Shown here: in pieces, positions 7,466 to 14,799 of the stretch
How the letters are laid out: the number at the start of each line of letters is the position of its first letter
How positions within the stretch are numbered: the first letter of the stretch is position 1
DNA from: an uncultured Alistipes sp.
GTDB lineage: Bacteria > Bacteroidota > Bacteroidia > Bacteroidales > Rikenellaceae
Direction: 5' to 3'
DNA length: 49,827 nt
Assembly: GCA_944321175.1 (NCBI GenBank)
Contig: CALUKI010000027.1
Span: forward strand, 1 to 49,827
Notes under the pieces: model-generated
What the model was told of the DNA's origin: nothing
Databases searched by the model: none
The model's input: the letters and a program-made list of their open reading frames with translations, nothing else
Made by a program: the position numbers and the translations under genes

Positions 7466-8830
7466 ATGAAAACGAAGAAATTTATCCTTACCGACCAGCA
7501 GGTGCCCGCGCAATGGTACAACATTGCGGCTGATATGCCCAATAAGCCCCTGCCGCCGCTCGATCCCCGGACACGGAAACCCGTGACTCCGGAGCAGATG
7601 AATGCATTGTTCGCCGAAGAACTGGTACGGCAGGAGTTCTCGACCGAACGTTTCATCGACATCCCCGACGAGGTTCGCGACTGCTACCGCATCTGGAGAT
7701 GCACGCCGCTCGTGCGCGCCTATGCGTTGGAGAAGGCGCTCGACACTCCGGCCCATATCTACTTCAAAAATGAAAGCGTCTCGCCGGCGGGCTCCCACAA
7801 GCCCAATACGGCGCTGCCGCAGGCATACTACAATGCCCGGCAGGGCATCAAACACCTCACGACCGAAACCGGCGGCGGGCAGTGGGGATCGGCCATCGCG
7901 CTGGCAAGCCAGTATTTCGGACTCGATCTCAAGGTCTTCATGGTCAAGGTCAGCTATCAGCAGAAACCCTACCGCAAGTTGCTGATGAATACATGGGGCG
8001 CAGAGGTGATCCCGTCGCCGAGTACGCGGACCGAAGCCGGAAGGCATGCGCTGGCTGCGGATCCCGACTGTTCGGGAAATCTCGGACTCGCGATCTCCGA
8101 AGCCGTTGAAACAGCCCTCCAGCACCCCGAAGACACCCGCTACTGTCTGGGAAGCGTCCTCAACCACGTCCTGCTGCACCAGACGATCATCGGCGAGGAG
8201 GCGCTTCTCCAGATGGAGATGGCCGGCGAAGAGCCCGATGTGGTGATCGGGTGTTTCGGCGGCGGCTCCAATTTCGCAGGAATCGGGTTCCCGTTCCTCG
8301 GCCGCAAGCTCCGCAAGGGCGGGAATACCCGCATCGTAGCCGTAGAACCGGCCTCCTGTCCCAAACTTACGCGCGGGGAGTTCCAATACGATTTCGGGGA
8401 TGTGGCGGGCATGACTCCCATGCTGCCGATGTACACCCTCGGACACGATTTCCAGCCGGCCGACATCCATGCCGGAGGGTTGCGGTATCATGGGGCCGGA
8501 AGTCTCGTGAGCCAGCTGCTGCGCGACAAGCTGATCGACGCCGTTGCCGTACCGCAGCTCGAAACCTTCTCGACCGGGCTGCTCTTCGCCCGCACCGAAG
8601 GAATCGTTCCGGCGCCCGAATCGACACACGCCATCGCCGTAGCCGTGCGCGAAGCGTTGAAGGCAAAGGAAGAGGGGCGGCAGCGCACCATTCTGTTCAA
8701 CCTCTCCGGACACGGAATGATCGACCTCTATGCCTACGAACAATATTTCGAGGGCAAATTACAGGATTACAACCTTTCGGATGCCGAACTGCGCAGCACC
8801 ATCGACCGGCTCGACAAGATCATCAAATAG
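7466..8830 (+). CDS. trpB: Tryptophan synthase beta chain, TrpB2 type
   Basis: This 454-aa PLP enzyme condenses indole with L-serine to give tryptophan. Lys112 in GSHKPNTALPQAYY is the Schiff-base lysine, ETGGGQWG (134-141) the substrate loop, and GCFGGGSNFAG (262-272) the glycine loop that binds the PLP phosphate. The length and the long N-terminus (FILTDQQVPAQWYNIAADMPNKPLPPLDP) mark the TrpB2 family, which often lacks an adjacent trpA, as here. I chose ATG 7466, the first residue matching the family; the frame upstream lies in the attenuator. Regulation by the Trp leader supports a true biosynthetic role. It is monocistronic and ends at its own terminator. Confidence 0.93.
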   Translation: MKTKKFILTDQQVPAQWYNIAADMPNKPLPPLDPRTRKPVTPEQMNALFAEELVRQEFSTERFIDIPDEVRDCYRIWRCTPLVRAYALEKALDTPAHIYFKNESVSPAGSHKPNTALPQAYYNARQGIKHLTTETGGGQWGSAIALASQYFGLDLKVFMVKVSYQQKPYRKLLMNTWGAEVIPSPSTRTEAGRHALAADPDCSGNLGLAISEAVETALQHPEDTRYCLGSVLNHVLLHQTIIGEEALLQMEMAGEEPDVVIGCFGGGSNFAGIGFPFLGRKLRKGGNTRIVAVEPASCPKLTRGEFQYDFGDVAGMTPMLPMYTLGHDFQPADIHAGGLRYHGAGSLVSQLLRDKLIDAVAVPQLETFSTGLLFARTEGIVPAPESTHAIAVAVREALKAKEEGRQRTILFNLSGHGMIDLYAYEQYFEGKLQDYNLSDAELRSTIDRLDKIIK

Positions 8831-8874
8831 GCTTCAGCCCCTTTTTTCAACGCCCGGCCGTCGGGCGGATCCGG

Positions 8875-8900
8875 TCCCCTCTCCCAAGGAGGGGATTTTT
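8875..8900 (+). terminator. Intrinsic terminator after trpB
   Basis: TCCCCTC (8875-8881) pairs with GAGGGGA (8889-8895), followed by TTTTT and more T-rich sequence. Confidence 0.8.
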
Positions 8901-8976
8901 ATTTGGGGAGGGCCGGCAGAATCGAGAAAATCGCCTCTTTTTTCAGATCACAGAATCGGAAACAACAGATTTTGCG

Positions 8977-8984
8977 TATATTTG
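8977..8984 (+). promoter_or_regulatory. -7 element for the DUF805 gene
   Basis: TATATTTG, preceded by GCG as in the trp promoter, lies about 60 nt before the ATG at 9046. Confidence 0.55.
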
Positions 8985-9045
8985 TTTTTTGAACAACCAC
9001 CTTCCCCTGCATAAATCAGGTTCCGCATATCAATCCATACAGGCT

Positions 9046-9543
9046 ATGAACCAAATCAAAGAAAAACCCCAGCTTACCTACATCGAGGCCCTTAAAAACG
9101 CCTTGGACAAAATCATCCAGATTCAGGGACGATCCCGTCGTTCGGAATATTGGTGGACAAGGGGCACCGTATTCCTTGTCAGTATTGTATTGGCACGGCT
9201 TTTCTCCCCGTTCGGGCTGCTTGTTCTGAATCTGCTCACGATTCCCCTGACATTTCGCCGATTGCACGATACCGGCAGAAGCGGATGGTGGCTGGGAGTC
9301 AGCATTCTTTTACGGTGTTCATTGACAGTCATATTCATTGCCGATATTTTCCAAATCGCATCTGCGGGAATCCATGACGCGGATATCGACATCTACCGCA
9401 TGATTTACCCAATGATCGGGAAATATTTTGCCTTGGGGGCCGTCTGCATTCTTTACGATATTCTGTTGATCGTATTCTTGTGCATGGACAGCGACAAAGA
9501 AACAAACCAATACGGCGAATCCCCCAAATACTATCGTGAATAA
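9046..9543 (+). CDS. DUF805 family membrane protein
   Basis: This 165-aa integral membrane protein of the DUF805 (YhaH/YhaI-like) family is recognised by its N-terminal GRSRRSEYWW motif, by the RRLHDTGRSGWW motif near residue 75, and by three or four hydrophobic segments. The C-terminus, DSDKETNQYGESPKYY, matches the usual DxxxGxNxYGxxP tail. The function of the family is not known. The gene is isolated between two attenuated aromatic amino acid units and has its own -7 box. The family call is good; a role cannot be given. Confidence 0.88.
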   Translation: MNQIKEKPQLTYIEALKNALDKIIQIQGRSRRSEYWWTRGTVFLVSIVLARLFSPFGLLVLNLLTIPLTFRRLHDTGRSGWWLGVSILLRCSLTVIFIADIFQIASAGIHDADIDIYRMIYPMIGKYFALGAVCILYDILLIVFLCMDSDKETNQYGESPKYYRE

Positions 9544-9595
9544 CGCGAAGCATACCGGGAGTAGAGTCGTTTCACCTGCAAAAACCGTTAAAAAA

Positions 9596-9626
9596 TTTGT
9601 TATTTGCGAACATTTTCGTATTTTTG
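9596..9626 (+). promoter_or_regulatory. Promoter of the pheA leader transcript
   Basis: TTTG (9596-9599), a 19-nt spacer and TATTTTTG (9619-9626): a full Bacteroidota promoter. Transcription would start near 9632, about 17 nt before the leader ATG. Confidence 0.8.
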
Positions 9627-9648
9627 TCCCATACAGACGAATGAAAGC

Positions 9649-9705
9649 ATGAGAACATTCGGTTTTGCATACGGTCACTTTTACTTTTTCTATTTTAACG
9701 GATAG
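9649..9705 (+). CDS. pheL: phe leader peptide (Phe/Tyr-rich)
   Basis: This 18-codon frame, MRTFGFAYGHFYFFYFNG, contains six Phe and three Tyr codons, with the run HFYFFYF at 9676-9696 and a TAG stop at 9703-9705. It lies between a consensus promoter and an intrinsic terminator, directly upstream of prephenate dehydratase. By composition and place it is an attenuator leader that senses charged tRNA-Phe and possibly tRNA-Tyr. An overlapping ATG at 9641 (ATGAAAGCATGA) gives only a 3-residue frame. No strong Shine-Dalgarno is seen. Confidence 0.9.
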   Translation: MRTFGFAYGHFYFFYFNG

Positions 9706-9706
9706 A

Positions 9707-9764
9707 GAACGGGATCGTATGGCTTGAATCGAAAAACAACTAAATTAACGTATGAATCCCGTTC
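9707..9764 (+). promoter_or_regulatory. phe attenuator: antiterminator pairing
   Basis: GAACGGGAT (9707-9715), starting 2 nt after the leader stop codon, is an exact copy of the terminator 3' arm at 9771-9779 and pairs perfectly with ATCCCGTTC (9756-9764). The two copies compete for the same strand. A ribosome stalled in the Phe/Tyr run leaves 9707-9715 free for antitermination; a ribosome at the stop codon covers it and the terminator forms. Confidence 0.85.
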
Positions 9765-9785
9765 CGCCGTGAACGGGATTTTTTT
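9755..9785 (+). terminator. Attenuator terminator upstream of pheA
   Basis: AATCCCGTTC (9755-9764) pairs with GAACGGGATT (9771-9780) around CGCCGT, followed by TTTTT to 9785. It ends 11 nt before the pheA ATG. Confidence 0.93.
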
Positions 9786-9796
9786 ATGACACATCA

Positions 9797-10636
9797 ATGA
9801 AACGGGTTGCCATTCAAGGCGAGGCGGGATGTTTCCACGAAGAGGCCGCACGCCGCTATTTCGGAGACGAAGAGATCGAGATCGTCCCCTGCACCACATT
9901 CGAAGCGCAATTCGAACGGATGCGATGCGAGACCTCGCTCCTGGGAATCGTCGCCATCGAAAACACCATCGCCGGAAGTCTGTTGCAGAATCATGAACTG
10001 CTGCGCCGCAGCGAACTCCAGATCATCGGCGAATACAAGCTCCGCATCTCGCATGTGCTTGCGGCATTGCCCGGCGAACGGATCGACACGCTGACGGAGG
10101 TCAACTCCCACCCCATCGCCCTGATGCAATGCGGAGAATTTCTCAAGGCACACCCCCGGTTGAAAGCCGTTGAAAAGGACGATACGGCCGGCAGTGCCGC
10201 CGAAATCGCCGCCCGGCATCTCTGCGGGCATGCGGCCATCTGCGGCGAACTTGCAGCCAGACAATACGGTCTCGACATCCTCGAAACCGGCATCGAGACA
10301 AACAAACGGAACTTCACCCGATTCCTGCTGCTGGCAGACCGCTACCACGCCGACCGATACATCCGTCCTTCGCAGGCGGACAAGGCCTCGCTCGTATTCA
10401 GCCTCCCGCATACGCAGGGCAGCCTTTCGAAGGTCCTGACCATTCTCTCCTTCTATGACATCAACCTCACGAAAATACAATCGATGCCCATCATCGGCTG
10501 CGAATGGGAATATCGGTTCTATGTCGATGTCGCTTTCGAGGACTACACGCACTACCGGCAATCGATCGACGCCATCGCACCGTTGACCAAAGACCTGAAA
10601 ATCATGGGGGAATACACCGCGTTCAACGCACAATAA
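9797..10636 (+). CDS. pheA: Prephenate dehydratase
   Basis: This 279-aa enzyme converts prephenate to phenylpyruvate on the phenylalanine branch. Residues 1 to about 180 are the dehydratase domain (VAIQGEAGCFHEEAARRYFG; IENTIAGSLLQNHELL; DDTAGSAAEIAA; and the family TRF motif in NKRNFTRFLLLA). Residues about 198-272 are an ACT regulatory domain (SLVFSLPHTQGSLSKVLTILS, then KIQSMPIIGCEWEYRFYVD), so feedback by phenylalanine is likely. It is monofunctional; the chorismate mutase is instead fused to the DAHP synthase encoded 16 nt downstream. The two genes form an operon under the Phe/Tyr leader. Confidence 0.95.
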   Translation: MKRVAIQGEAGCFHEEAARRYFGDEEIEIVPCTTFEAQFERMRCETSLLGIVAIENTIAGSLLQNHELLRRSELQIIGEYKLRISHVLAALPGERIDTLTEVNSHPIALMQCGEFLKAHPRLKAVEKDDTAGSAAEIAARHLCGHAAICGELAARQYGLDILETGIETNKRNFTRFLLLADRYHADRYIRPSQADKASLVFSLPHTQGSLSKVLTILSFYDINLTKIQSMPIIGCEWEYRFYVDVAFEDYTHYRQSIDAIAPLTKDLKIMGEYTAFNAQ

Positions 10637-10652
10637 TCAAAAAGTCAAGCAT

Positions 10653-11723
10653 ATGGAACTCAAAGATCTGCAATCGATTCTATTGCCCGGCATTCCGGAG
10701 AAACGGCCGATCGTGATAGCCGGCCCGTGCAGTGCCGAGACCGAAGAACAGGTAATGGCGGCAGCCCGCAATCTTGCCGCACACGGGATACGGGTTTTCC
10801 GCGCCGGAATCTGGAAGCCCCGAACGAAGCCCGGCGGATTCGAAGGAATCGGCGTCGAGGGCCTGCGGTGGCTGCAGCGTGTCAAAGCCGAAACGGGAAT
10901 GTACGTCGCGACGGAAGTTGCGACAGAACGGCATGTCTTCGAGGCACTCAAGGCGGGCATCGATATGTTATGGATCGGCGCCCGCACCTCGGCAAACCCC
11001 TTTGCCATGCAGGAACTGGCCAATGCGCTCAGAGGGGTCGATACTCCCGTATTGGTCAAGAACCCCGTCAATCCCGACATCGAACTCTGGATCGGCGCCA
11101 TACAACGCCTGTACAATGCCGGGCTGCGCCGTTTGGGTGCCATCCATCGCGGTTTCAGCATCTACGACAAGACCATCTATCGCAACCATCCCCAGTGGCA
11201 CATCCCCATCGAACTCAGAAGACGGTTCCCGCAGCTCCCCCTGCTGTGCGACCCGAGCCACATCGGAGGCAAACGCGAACTGGTCGGGCCGCTCTCACAG
11301 GAGGCGATGGATCTCGGATTCGACGGATTGATCGTCGAATCGCATTGCTCGCCCGATGAGGCCTGGAGTGACAAAACGCAGCAGGTTACGCCCGATGTCC
11401 TGAACTTCATTCTCCATACGCTCGTCGTTCGCGAGACCACACAGACGACGGAGAGTCTGGACGAACTGCGCCAGCAGATCGACCGGTTGGACGACGACCT
11501 GCTGGCTCTCATGGCCAAACGCCTGCGCATTTCGCGCGAGATCGGACAATACAAGAAGGAGCACAGCATGCCTGTCCTGCAGGCCAAACGTTACGATGAG
11601 ATTCTCAGCAAACGGGAGTCGCAGGCAGCGGAAATGGGGATCAATCCCGAATTCATCAAGATCCTGCTTCAAGCGATCCACGAAGAGTCGGTTCACGAAC
11701 AGATGAAGATTCTCAACCGGTGA
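10653..11723 (+). CDS. Bifunctional DAHP synthase / chorismate mutase
   Basis: This 356-aa fusion joins the first step of the shikimate pathway to the step that commits chorismate to Phe and Tyr. Residues 1 to about 255 are a KDO8P-synthase-like (type I beta) DAHP synthase: IVIAGPCSAET, GIRVFRAGIWKPRTKPGGFEG, LWIGARTSANPF, LVKNPVNPD, LLCDPSHIGGKREL and DGLIVESHCSPDEAWSD. Residues about 268-356 are an AroQ-type chorismate mutase (LDELRQQIDRLDDDLLALMAKRLRISREIGQYKKE). A fused mutase often acts as an allosteric switch on DAHP synthase. Placement behind the Phe/Tyr attenuator means flux into the pathway is also set by aromatic supply. A terminator follows directly. Confidence 0.94.
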   Translation: MELKDLQSILLPGIPEKRPIVIAGPCSAETEEQVMAAARNLAAHGIRVFRAGIWKPRTKPGGFEGIGVEGLRWLQRVKAETGMYVATEVATERHVFEALKAGIDMLWIGARTSANPFAMQELANALRGVDTPVLVKNPVNPDIELWIGAIQRLYNAGLRRLGAIHRGFSIYDKTIYRNHPQWHIPIELRRRFPQLPLLCDPSHIGGKRELVGPLSQEAMDLGFDGLIVESHCSPDEAWSDKTQQVTPDVLNFILHTLVVRETTQTTESLDELRQQIDRLDDDLLALMAKRLRISREIGQYKKEHSMPVLQAKRYDEILSKRESQAAEMGINPEFIKILLQAIHEESVHEQMKILNR

Positions 11724-11733
11724 TCGGATGCGG

Positions 11734-11761
11734 TCCGGCCGTTCTTCGGACGGCCGGATTT
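11734..11761 (+). terminator. Intrinsic terminator of the pheA operon
   Basis: TCCGGCCGT (11734-11742) pairs with ACGGCCGGA (11750-11758), followed by TTT. The U run is short. Confidence 0.7.
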
Positions 11762-11787
11762 GCGACACACAAAAAAGGGTTCCGACG

Positions 11788-11842
11788 CCGCATCCTTCCG
11801 ATTGCAACAAGACAACCATCCGGTGCAATCGGAAGGATGCGG
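11788..11842. other. Perfect 19-bp inverted repeat with a 17-nt loop
   Basis: CCGCATCCTTCCGATTGCA (11788-11806) is exactly complementary to TGCAATCGGAAGGATGCGG (11824-11842). It lies between the terminator of the pheA operon and the promoter of the next gene. On the minus strand the stem is followed, after a few bases, by CCCTTTTTTG (plus 11771-11780), so it could be a terminator in that direction, but no minus-strand gene faces it. It could also be a processed RNA or a protein-binding palindrome. Confidence 0.7.
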
Positions 11843-11936
11843 ATTTCATCTGCCGGAAAACGCAAAACGGCACCGGCATCTCCGCGTCCCTCCCTCCGCC
11901 GCGTCCCGTTAAGGATGGAAAATCCGATTTATTGAT

Positions 11937-11944
11937 TAACTTTG
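11937..11944 (+). promoter_or_regulatory. -7 element for the membrane acyltransferase-like gene
   Basis: TAACTTTG lies 41 nt before the ATG at 11986. No clear -33 box. Confidence 0.5.
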
Positions 11945-11985
11945 TCCTTTGCAGGAAACCGCATACCAACCCAAAACGATCCATA

Positions 11986-13107
11986 ATGAACGAAAAATCG
12001 ACCCGACCTTCACAGCGATTGCTGTCACTCGACGCGCTTCGGGGGTTCGACATGCTTTTCATCATGGGCTTTGCCGGACTCATCGTCGCAATCTGCCGTC
12101 TCTTTCCGGGCGACGTCCCGGATTTTTTCATCCGCATGATGCAGCATCCCGAATGGCACGGATTCTCGCATCACGATACGATTTTCCCGCTGTTTCTCTT
12201 CATCGCAGGGCTCTCCTACCCCTTCTCGCTGCAGAAACAGCTTTCGGCCGGAGCATCGCGCGGCGATCTTTACCGCAAAATCATCCGACGCGGGCTGCTG
12301 CTCATTCTCTTCGGACTGATATACAACGGTCTGTTCCGCTTCGAATGGCCCATGCGGACGGCCAGTGTATTGGGCCGCATCGGTCTGGCATGGGCTTGTG
12401 CGGCCATGCTGTTTCTCAACTTCCGGACACGGACGCGATGCGGCATCGTTGCGGCAATCCTATTGGGTTATTGGGCGCTGCTGGCACTCGTTCCGGCACC
12501 TGACGCCCCGCAGGGCGCCGACATTTACTCTATGGAGGGCACGATTGTCGGATATGTCGATCGGCTGTTGCTGCCGGGGCGGCTGCTCAGCAAGATCTTC
12601 GATCCCGAAGGCTGGCTCTCGACCCTGCCGGCCATTGCCACGGCCATGCTCGGCATGATGACCGGAGAGTTCATCCGCCAGCCCGAAAGACGTTTCTCCG
12701 GAGACCGCAAGGCGCTTTACATGGCGCTTGCCGCCATTGCCTTCACGCTTGTCGGGATGCTGTGGGATCTGAGTTTCCCGATCAACAAGAAACTTTGGAG
12801 CAGTTCATTCGTCTGTGTCGTTGCCGGATATTCGCTCGGCATGTTCGCACTCTTCTACTGGCTCATCGACGTGCGCGGCTATCGGAGCTGGACACTGCCG
12901 TTTCAGGTTATCGGGCTCAATTCGATCACGATCTACATGGCACAACGAATCGTCGATTTTCGGGGAATCGCCAACTTTTTCTTCGGCGGCATCGCCGCAA
13001 AAACACCCGATGCGGTTGCATCCGTCATCATCAGCATCGGCTACCTGTTTGTCAGCTGGCTGTTCCTTTACTTCCTCTATAAAAAGAAGATCTTCCTGAA
13101 GGTATAG
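11986..13107 (+). CDS. DUF5009 / HGSNAT-like membrane protein
   Basis: This 373-aa multi-pass membrane protein has about ten hydrophobic segments. The N-terminal motif QRLLSLDALRGFDMLFIMG and the following H-rich loop (WHGFSHHDTIFPLFLFIAGLSYPFSL) match the DUF5009 / heparan-alpha-glucosaminide N-acetyltransferase-like family, whose members move acetyl groups from cytoplasmic acetyl-CoA to sugars across the membrane. The HHD in that loop holds the candidate active histidine. In Bacteroidota such genes often accompany glycan use, but here it stands alone, so the substrate is not indicated. I chose ATG 11986 because the frame upstream lies in the promoter region. The family is likely; the reaction is inferred. 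Confidence 0.82.
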   Translation: MNEKSTRPSQRLLSLDALRGFDMLFIMGFAGLIVAICRLFPGDVPDFFIRMMQHPEWHGFSHHDTIFPLFLFIAGLSYPFSLQKQLSAGASRGDLYRKIIRRGLLLILFGLIYNGLFRFEWPMRTASVLGRIGLAWACAAMLFLNFRTRTRCGIVAAILLGYWALLALVPAPDAPQGADIYSMEGTIVGYVDRLLLPGRLLSKIFDPEGWLSTLPAIATAMLGMMTGEFIRQPERRFSGDRKALYMALAAIAFTLVGMLWDLSFPINKKLWSSSFVCVVAGYSLGMFALFYWLIDVRGYRSWTLPFQVIGLNSITIYMAQRIVDFRGIANFFFGGIAAKTPDAVASVIISIGYLFVSWLFLYFLYKKKIFLKV

Positions 13108-13151
13108 TCCCCGGCCGTCACCCGTCGGGCAAAGCCGCAGCGATTATGACA

Positions 13152-13186
13152 CGAAACCGGATCGGCCGATGTGCGATCCGGTTTCG
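13152..13186. terminator. 13-bp hairpin followed by a C9 tract
   Basis: CGAAACCGGATCG (13152-13164) pairs perfectly with CGATCCGGTTTCG (13174-13186), and nine C's follow at 13187-13195. It is probably the 3' end of the preceding gene, although there is no U run. Confidence 0.6.
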
Positions 13187-13371
13187 CCCCCCCCCTCGCT
13201 GTACACATCCGAACCATCGCCGCATTTGTCGCCGTCTGTTCTGCACCTCCCCGCTCCCGCTCTCGATCCCATGCGGCCCTTGCGCCGGATGCTCCGCGAG
13301 TTGCAGGCACGGCCTCTCCGGCAGGATTCACCCGCCGGCAGGACGAAAGCACACAGACATCATCACCCGGC

Positions 13372-13405
13372 AAAAAATTTCGACAGGGCAAAAGCCCTGT
13401 CGAAA
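13372..13405 (-). terminator. Intrinsic terminator of the predicted small RNA
   Basis: TTTCGACAGGGC (13378-13389) pairs perfectly with GCCCTGTCGAAA (13394-13405) around four A's. On the minus strand the 12-bp stem is followed by TTTTTT (plus 13372-13377), so it is oriented leftward. Confidence 0.9.
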
Positions 13406-13486
13406 CCCCCTTACATAATTATCAACCTATATGCAAACTGCCGAATCGAATCCACCTTTCCGAGAAGGAAACGATAAATCTCCTCG
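13372..13486 (-). ncRNA. Predicted small RNA of about 115 nt
   Basis: A consensus minus-strand promoter (13524-13493) and a strong minus-strand terminator (13405-13372) enclose about 115 nt with no gene. The only ATG read leftward is followed at once by a stop codon (ATGTAA), so the transcript is not coding. I do not recognise it as 6S RNA, SRP RNA, tmRNA or RNase P RNA. The next annotated gene on this strand, manA, has its own terminator at 13681-13646, upstream of this promoter, so this is a separate unit. The 5' end is estimated from the -7 box. Confidence 0.72.
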
Positions 13487-13492
13487 ACGAAA

Positions 13493-13524
13493 CAAATGTA
13501 AAGACAATTATTTGTATTTGCAAA
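13493..13524 (-). promoter_or_regulatory. Promoter of the predicted small RNA
   Basis: On the minus strand TTTG (13524-13521), a 20-nt spacer and TACATTTG (13500-13493), in a locally A+T-rich stretch. Start expected near 13486. Confidence 0.8.
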
Positions 13525-13645
13525 TTTTTTCACACTTTTTTGTTTCCATTCATATATTTTTCCTCGAAATGTTGCAAGCAAAAGGGTTCAAAAGGCAATT
13601 CTTTCAGGGATCATCCCCCCCCCGAATCGGCGGCAGAGCCGGATG

Positions 13646-13681
13646 AAAACGGCCGGGCCGTACCGATCGGTACGGCCCGGC
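13646..13681 (-). terminator. Terminator after manA
   Basis: GCCGGGCCGTACC (13652-13664) pairs perfectly with GGTACGGCCCGGC (13669-13681) around GATC. On the minus strand TTTT (plus 13646-13649) follows two bases after the stem. Confidence 0.8.
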
Positions 13682-13703
13682 ACATTCTCCCGCCGGAGAG
13701 AGA

Positions 13704-14696
13704 TCACCCCTCCGCCGGACCTTCGATATAGCTGCTCAGAAAACGCAATCCCTTAGGCCCCGGAAACAGCGTCACGCCGCTTGTTGCCGCAGGGACAAGG
13801 AGTGTCTCGCCCTGCCGCACCGGACGGCGGTTGCCGTCCGTATCGACAAGTTCCCCGCCGCCTGCCACGAATATCAGCACAACGAATGAATCGAGCGCCG
13901 AATAGTCGCACCAGACACTGAACGTGGCATCACAAAGATGCGTCGTAAAATAGGGGCAAGAGACCAATTCCGTATCCTTGTTCCGGATCCGCTCGTAAGA
14001 GGTCCGGTAATCATCCGGAACGGTATAGTCGATTGCCTCCTTTGCCAGCTCGGTATGGAGTTCACGCGGCTTTCCGTCGGGGCCCGGACGGTCATAGTCG
14101 TAAATGCGGTATGTAAGATCCGAGGTCTGTTGAATCTCCGCAACAAAAGCGCCGGCCCCGATGCTGTGGACACGGCCCGCCGGCAGAAAGAAGACATCGC
14201 CTTCCGCAATCGGATGATCCCGCAACAGATCGCAGATCGTATGGTCGGCAACGGCAGCGGCATAGGCTTCGGGAGTTACGGGACGGTCGAACCCGATCCG
14301 CAGGTGCGCCCCGGGCAGCGGATCGACCACATACCACATTTCCGTCTTCCCCTTCATGCGGTGGCGTTCCCAAGCCAGACGATCGTCGGGATGCACCTGT
14401 ACGGAGAGATCCTCCCGTGCGTCGATGAACTTGACCAGCAACGGAAATTCGTTCCCGAAGCGTTCATAATTGGCCCGCCCGACCAGTTCCGCGCCATAAC
14501 GGGCAAGGAGATCGGGAAGCGACATCCCTTTGCAGGGGCCGTCCGCCACGATCGACTCATGTCCCGCGACACCCGACAGTTCCCAACTTTCGCCGATGGC
14601 ATGCACGGGTGTTTCAAATCCCTTATAGGAGGCAATCCGCTCTCCGCCCCAGATCATGGGCCGCAAAAACGGTTCGAATTTCAACGGATACAACAT
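13704..14696 (-). CDS. manA: Mannose-6-phosphate isomerase, class I
   Basis: This 330-aa zinc enzyme interconverts mannose 6-phosphate and fructose 6-phosphate, supplying GDP-mannose precursors or feeding mannose to glycolysis. The metal ligands are visible in two cupin blocks: Gln100 and His102 in SVQVHPDD, Glu119 in KTEMWYV, and His177 in PAGRVHSIGAGAFVAEIQQTSDLTYRIYDYDR. It belongs to the shorter bacterial form (about 320 aa). It stands alone, with its own terminator and a structured 5' leader of about 90 nt. The annotation is secure. Confidence 0.95.
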   Translation of the reverse strand: MLYPLKFEPFLRPMIWGGERIASYKGFETPVHAIGESWELSGVAGHESIVADGPCKGMSLPDLLARYGAELVGRANYERFGNEFPLLVKFIDAREDLSVQVHPDDRLAWERHRMKGKTEMWYVVDPLPGAHLRIGFDRPVTPEAYAAAVADHTICDLLRDHPIAEGDVFFLPAGRVHSIGAGAFVAEIQQTSDLTYRIYDYDRPGPDGKPRELHTELAKEAIDYTVPDDYRTSYERIRNKDTELVSCPYFTTHLCDATFSVWCDYSALDSFVVLIFVAGGGELVDTDGNRRPVRQGETLLVPAATSGVTLFPGPKGLRFLSSYIEGPAEG

Positions 14697-14716
14697 AGGC
14701 TTTCGTTTTTATGACC

Positions 14717-14784
14717 TGCGGCGACAACCTCGCCGCAAAACACCAAACATCTCTGCAAGCAGAGACTCCATATTCGGTCTCTGC
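14717..14784 (-). promoter_or_regulatory. Structured 5' leader of manA with alternative hairpins
   Basis: Read on the minus strand, GCAGAGAC (14784-14777), GTCTCTGC (14766-14759) and GCAGAGA (14756-14750) form a three-strand set: the middle strand can pair with either neighbour but not both. A further perfect hairpin, TGCGGCGA/TCGCCGCA (14737-14717), ends about 20 nt before the start codon. A -7 box, TATCTTTA (14799-14792), places the transcript start near 14785. No known riboswitch class is recognised. Confidence 0.5.
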
Positions 14785-14799
14785 GGGATTGTAAAGATA

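Larger units (their letters stand above)
13108..13703. other. Intergenic region between the DUF5009 gene and manA
   Basis: No protein gene is supported in these 596 bases. They hold the 13-bp hairpin at 13152, C9 tracts at 13187-13195 and 13615-13623, the small-RNA unit at 13372-13524, an A+T-rich stretch from 13500 to 13600, and the manA terminator at 13646-13681. The open frames here overlap one another and look like chance. Confidence 0.7.

Noticed and set aside
14717..14784. Known riboswitch in the manA leader
   Set aside because: No conserved core of a class I can recall (TPP, cobalamin, SAM, FMN, glmS and others) is visible. It is reported only as an unexplained structured leader.
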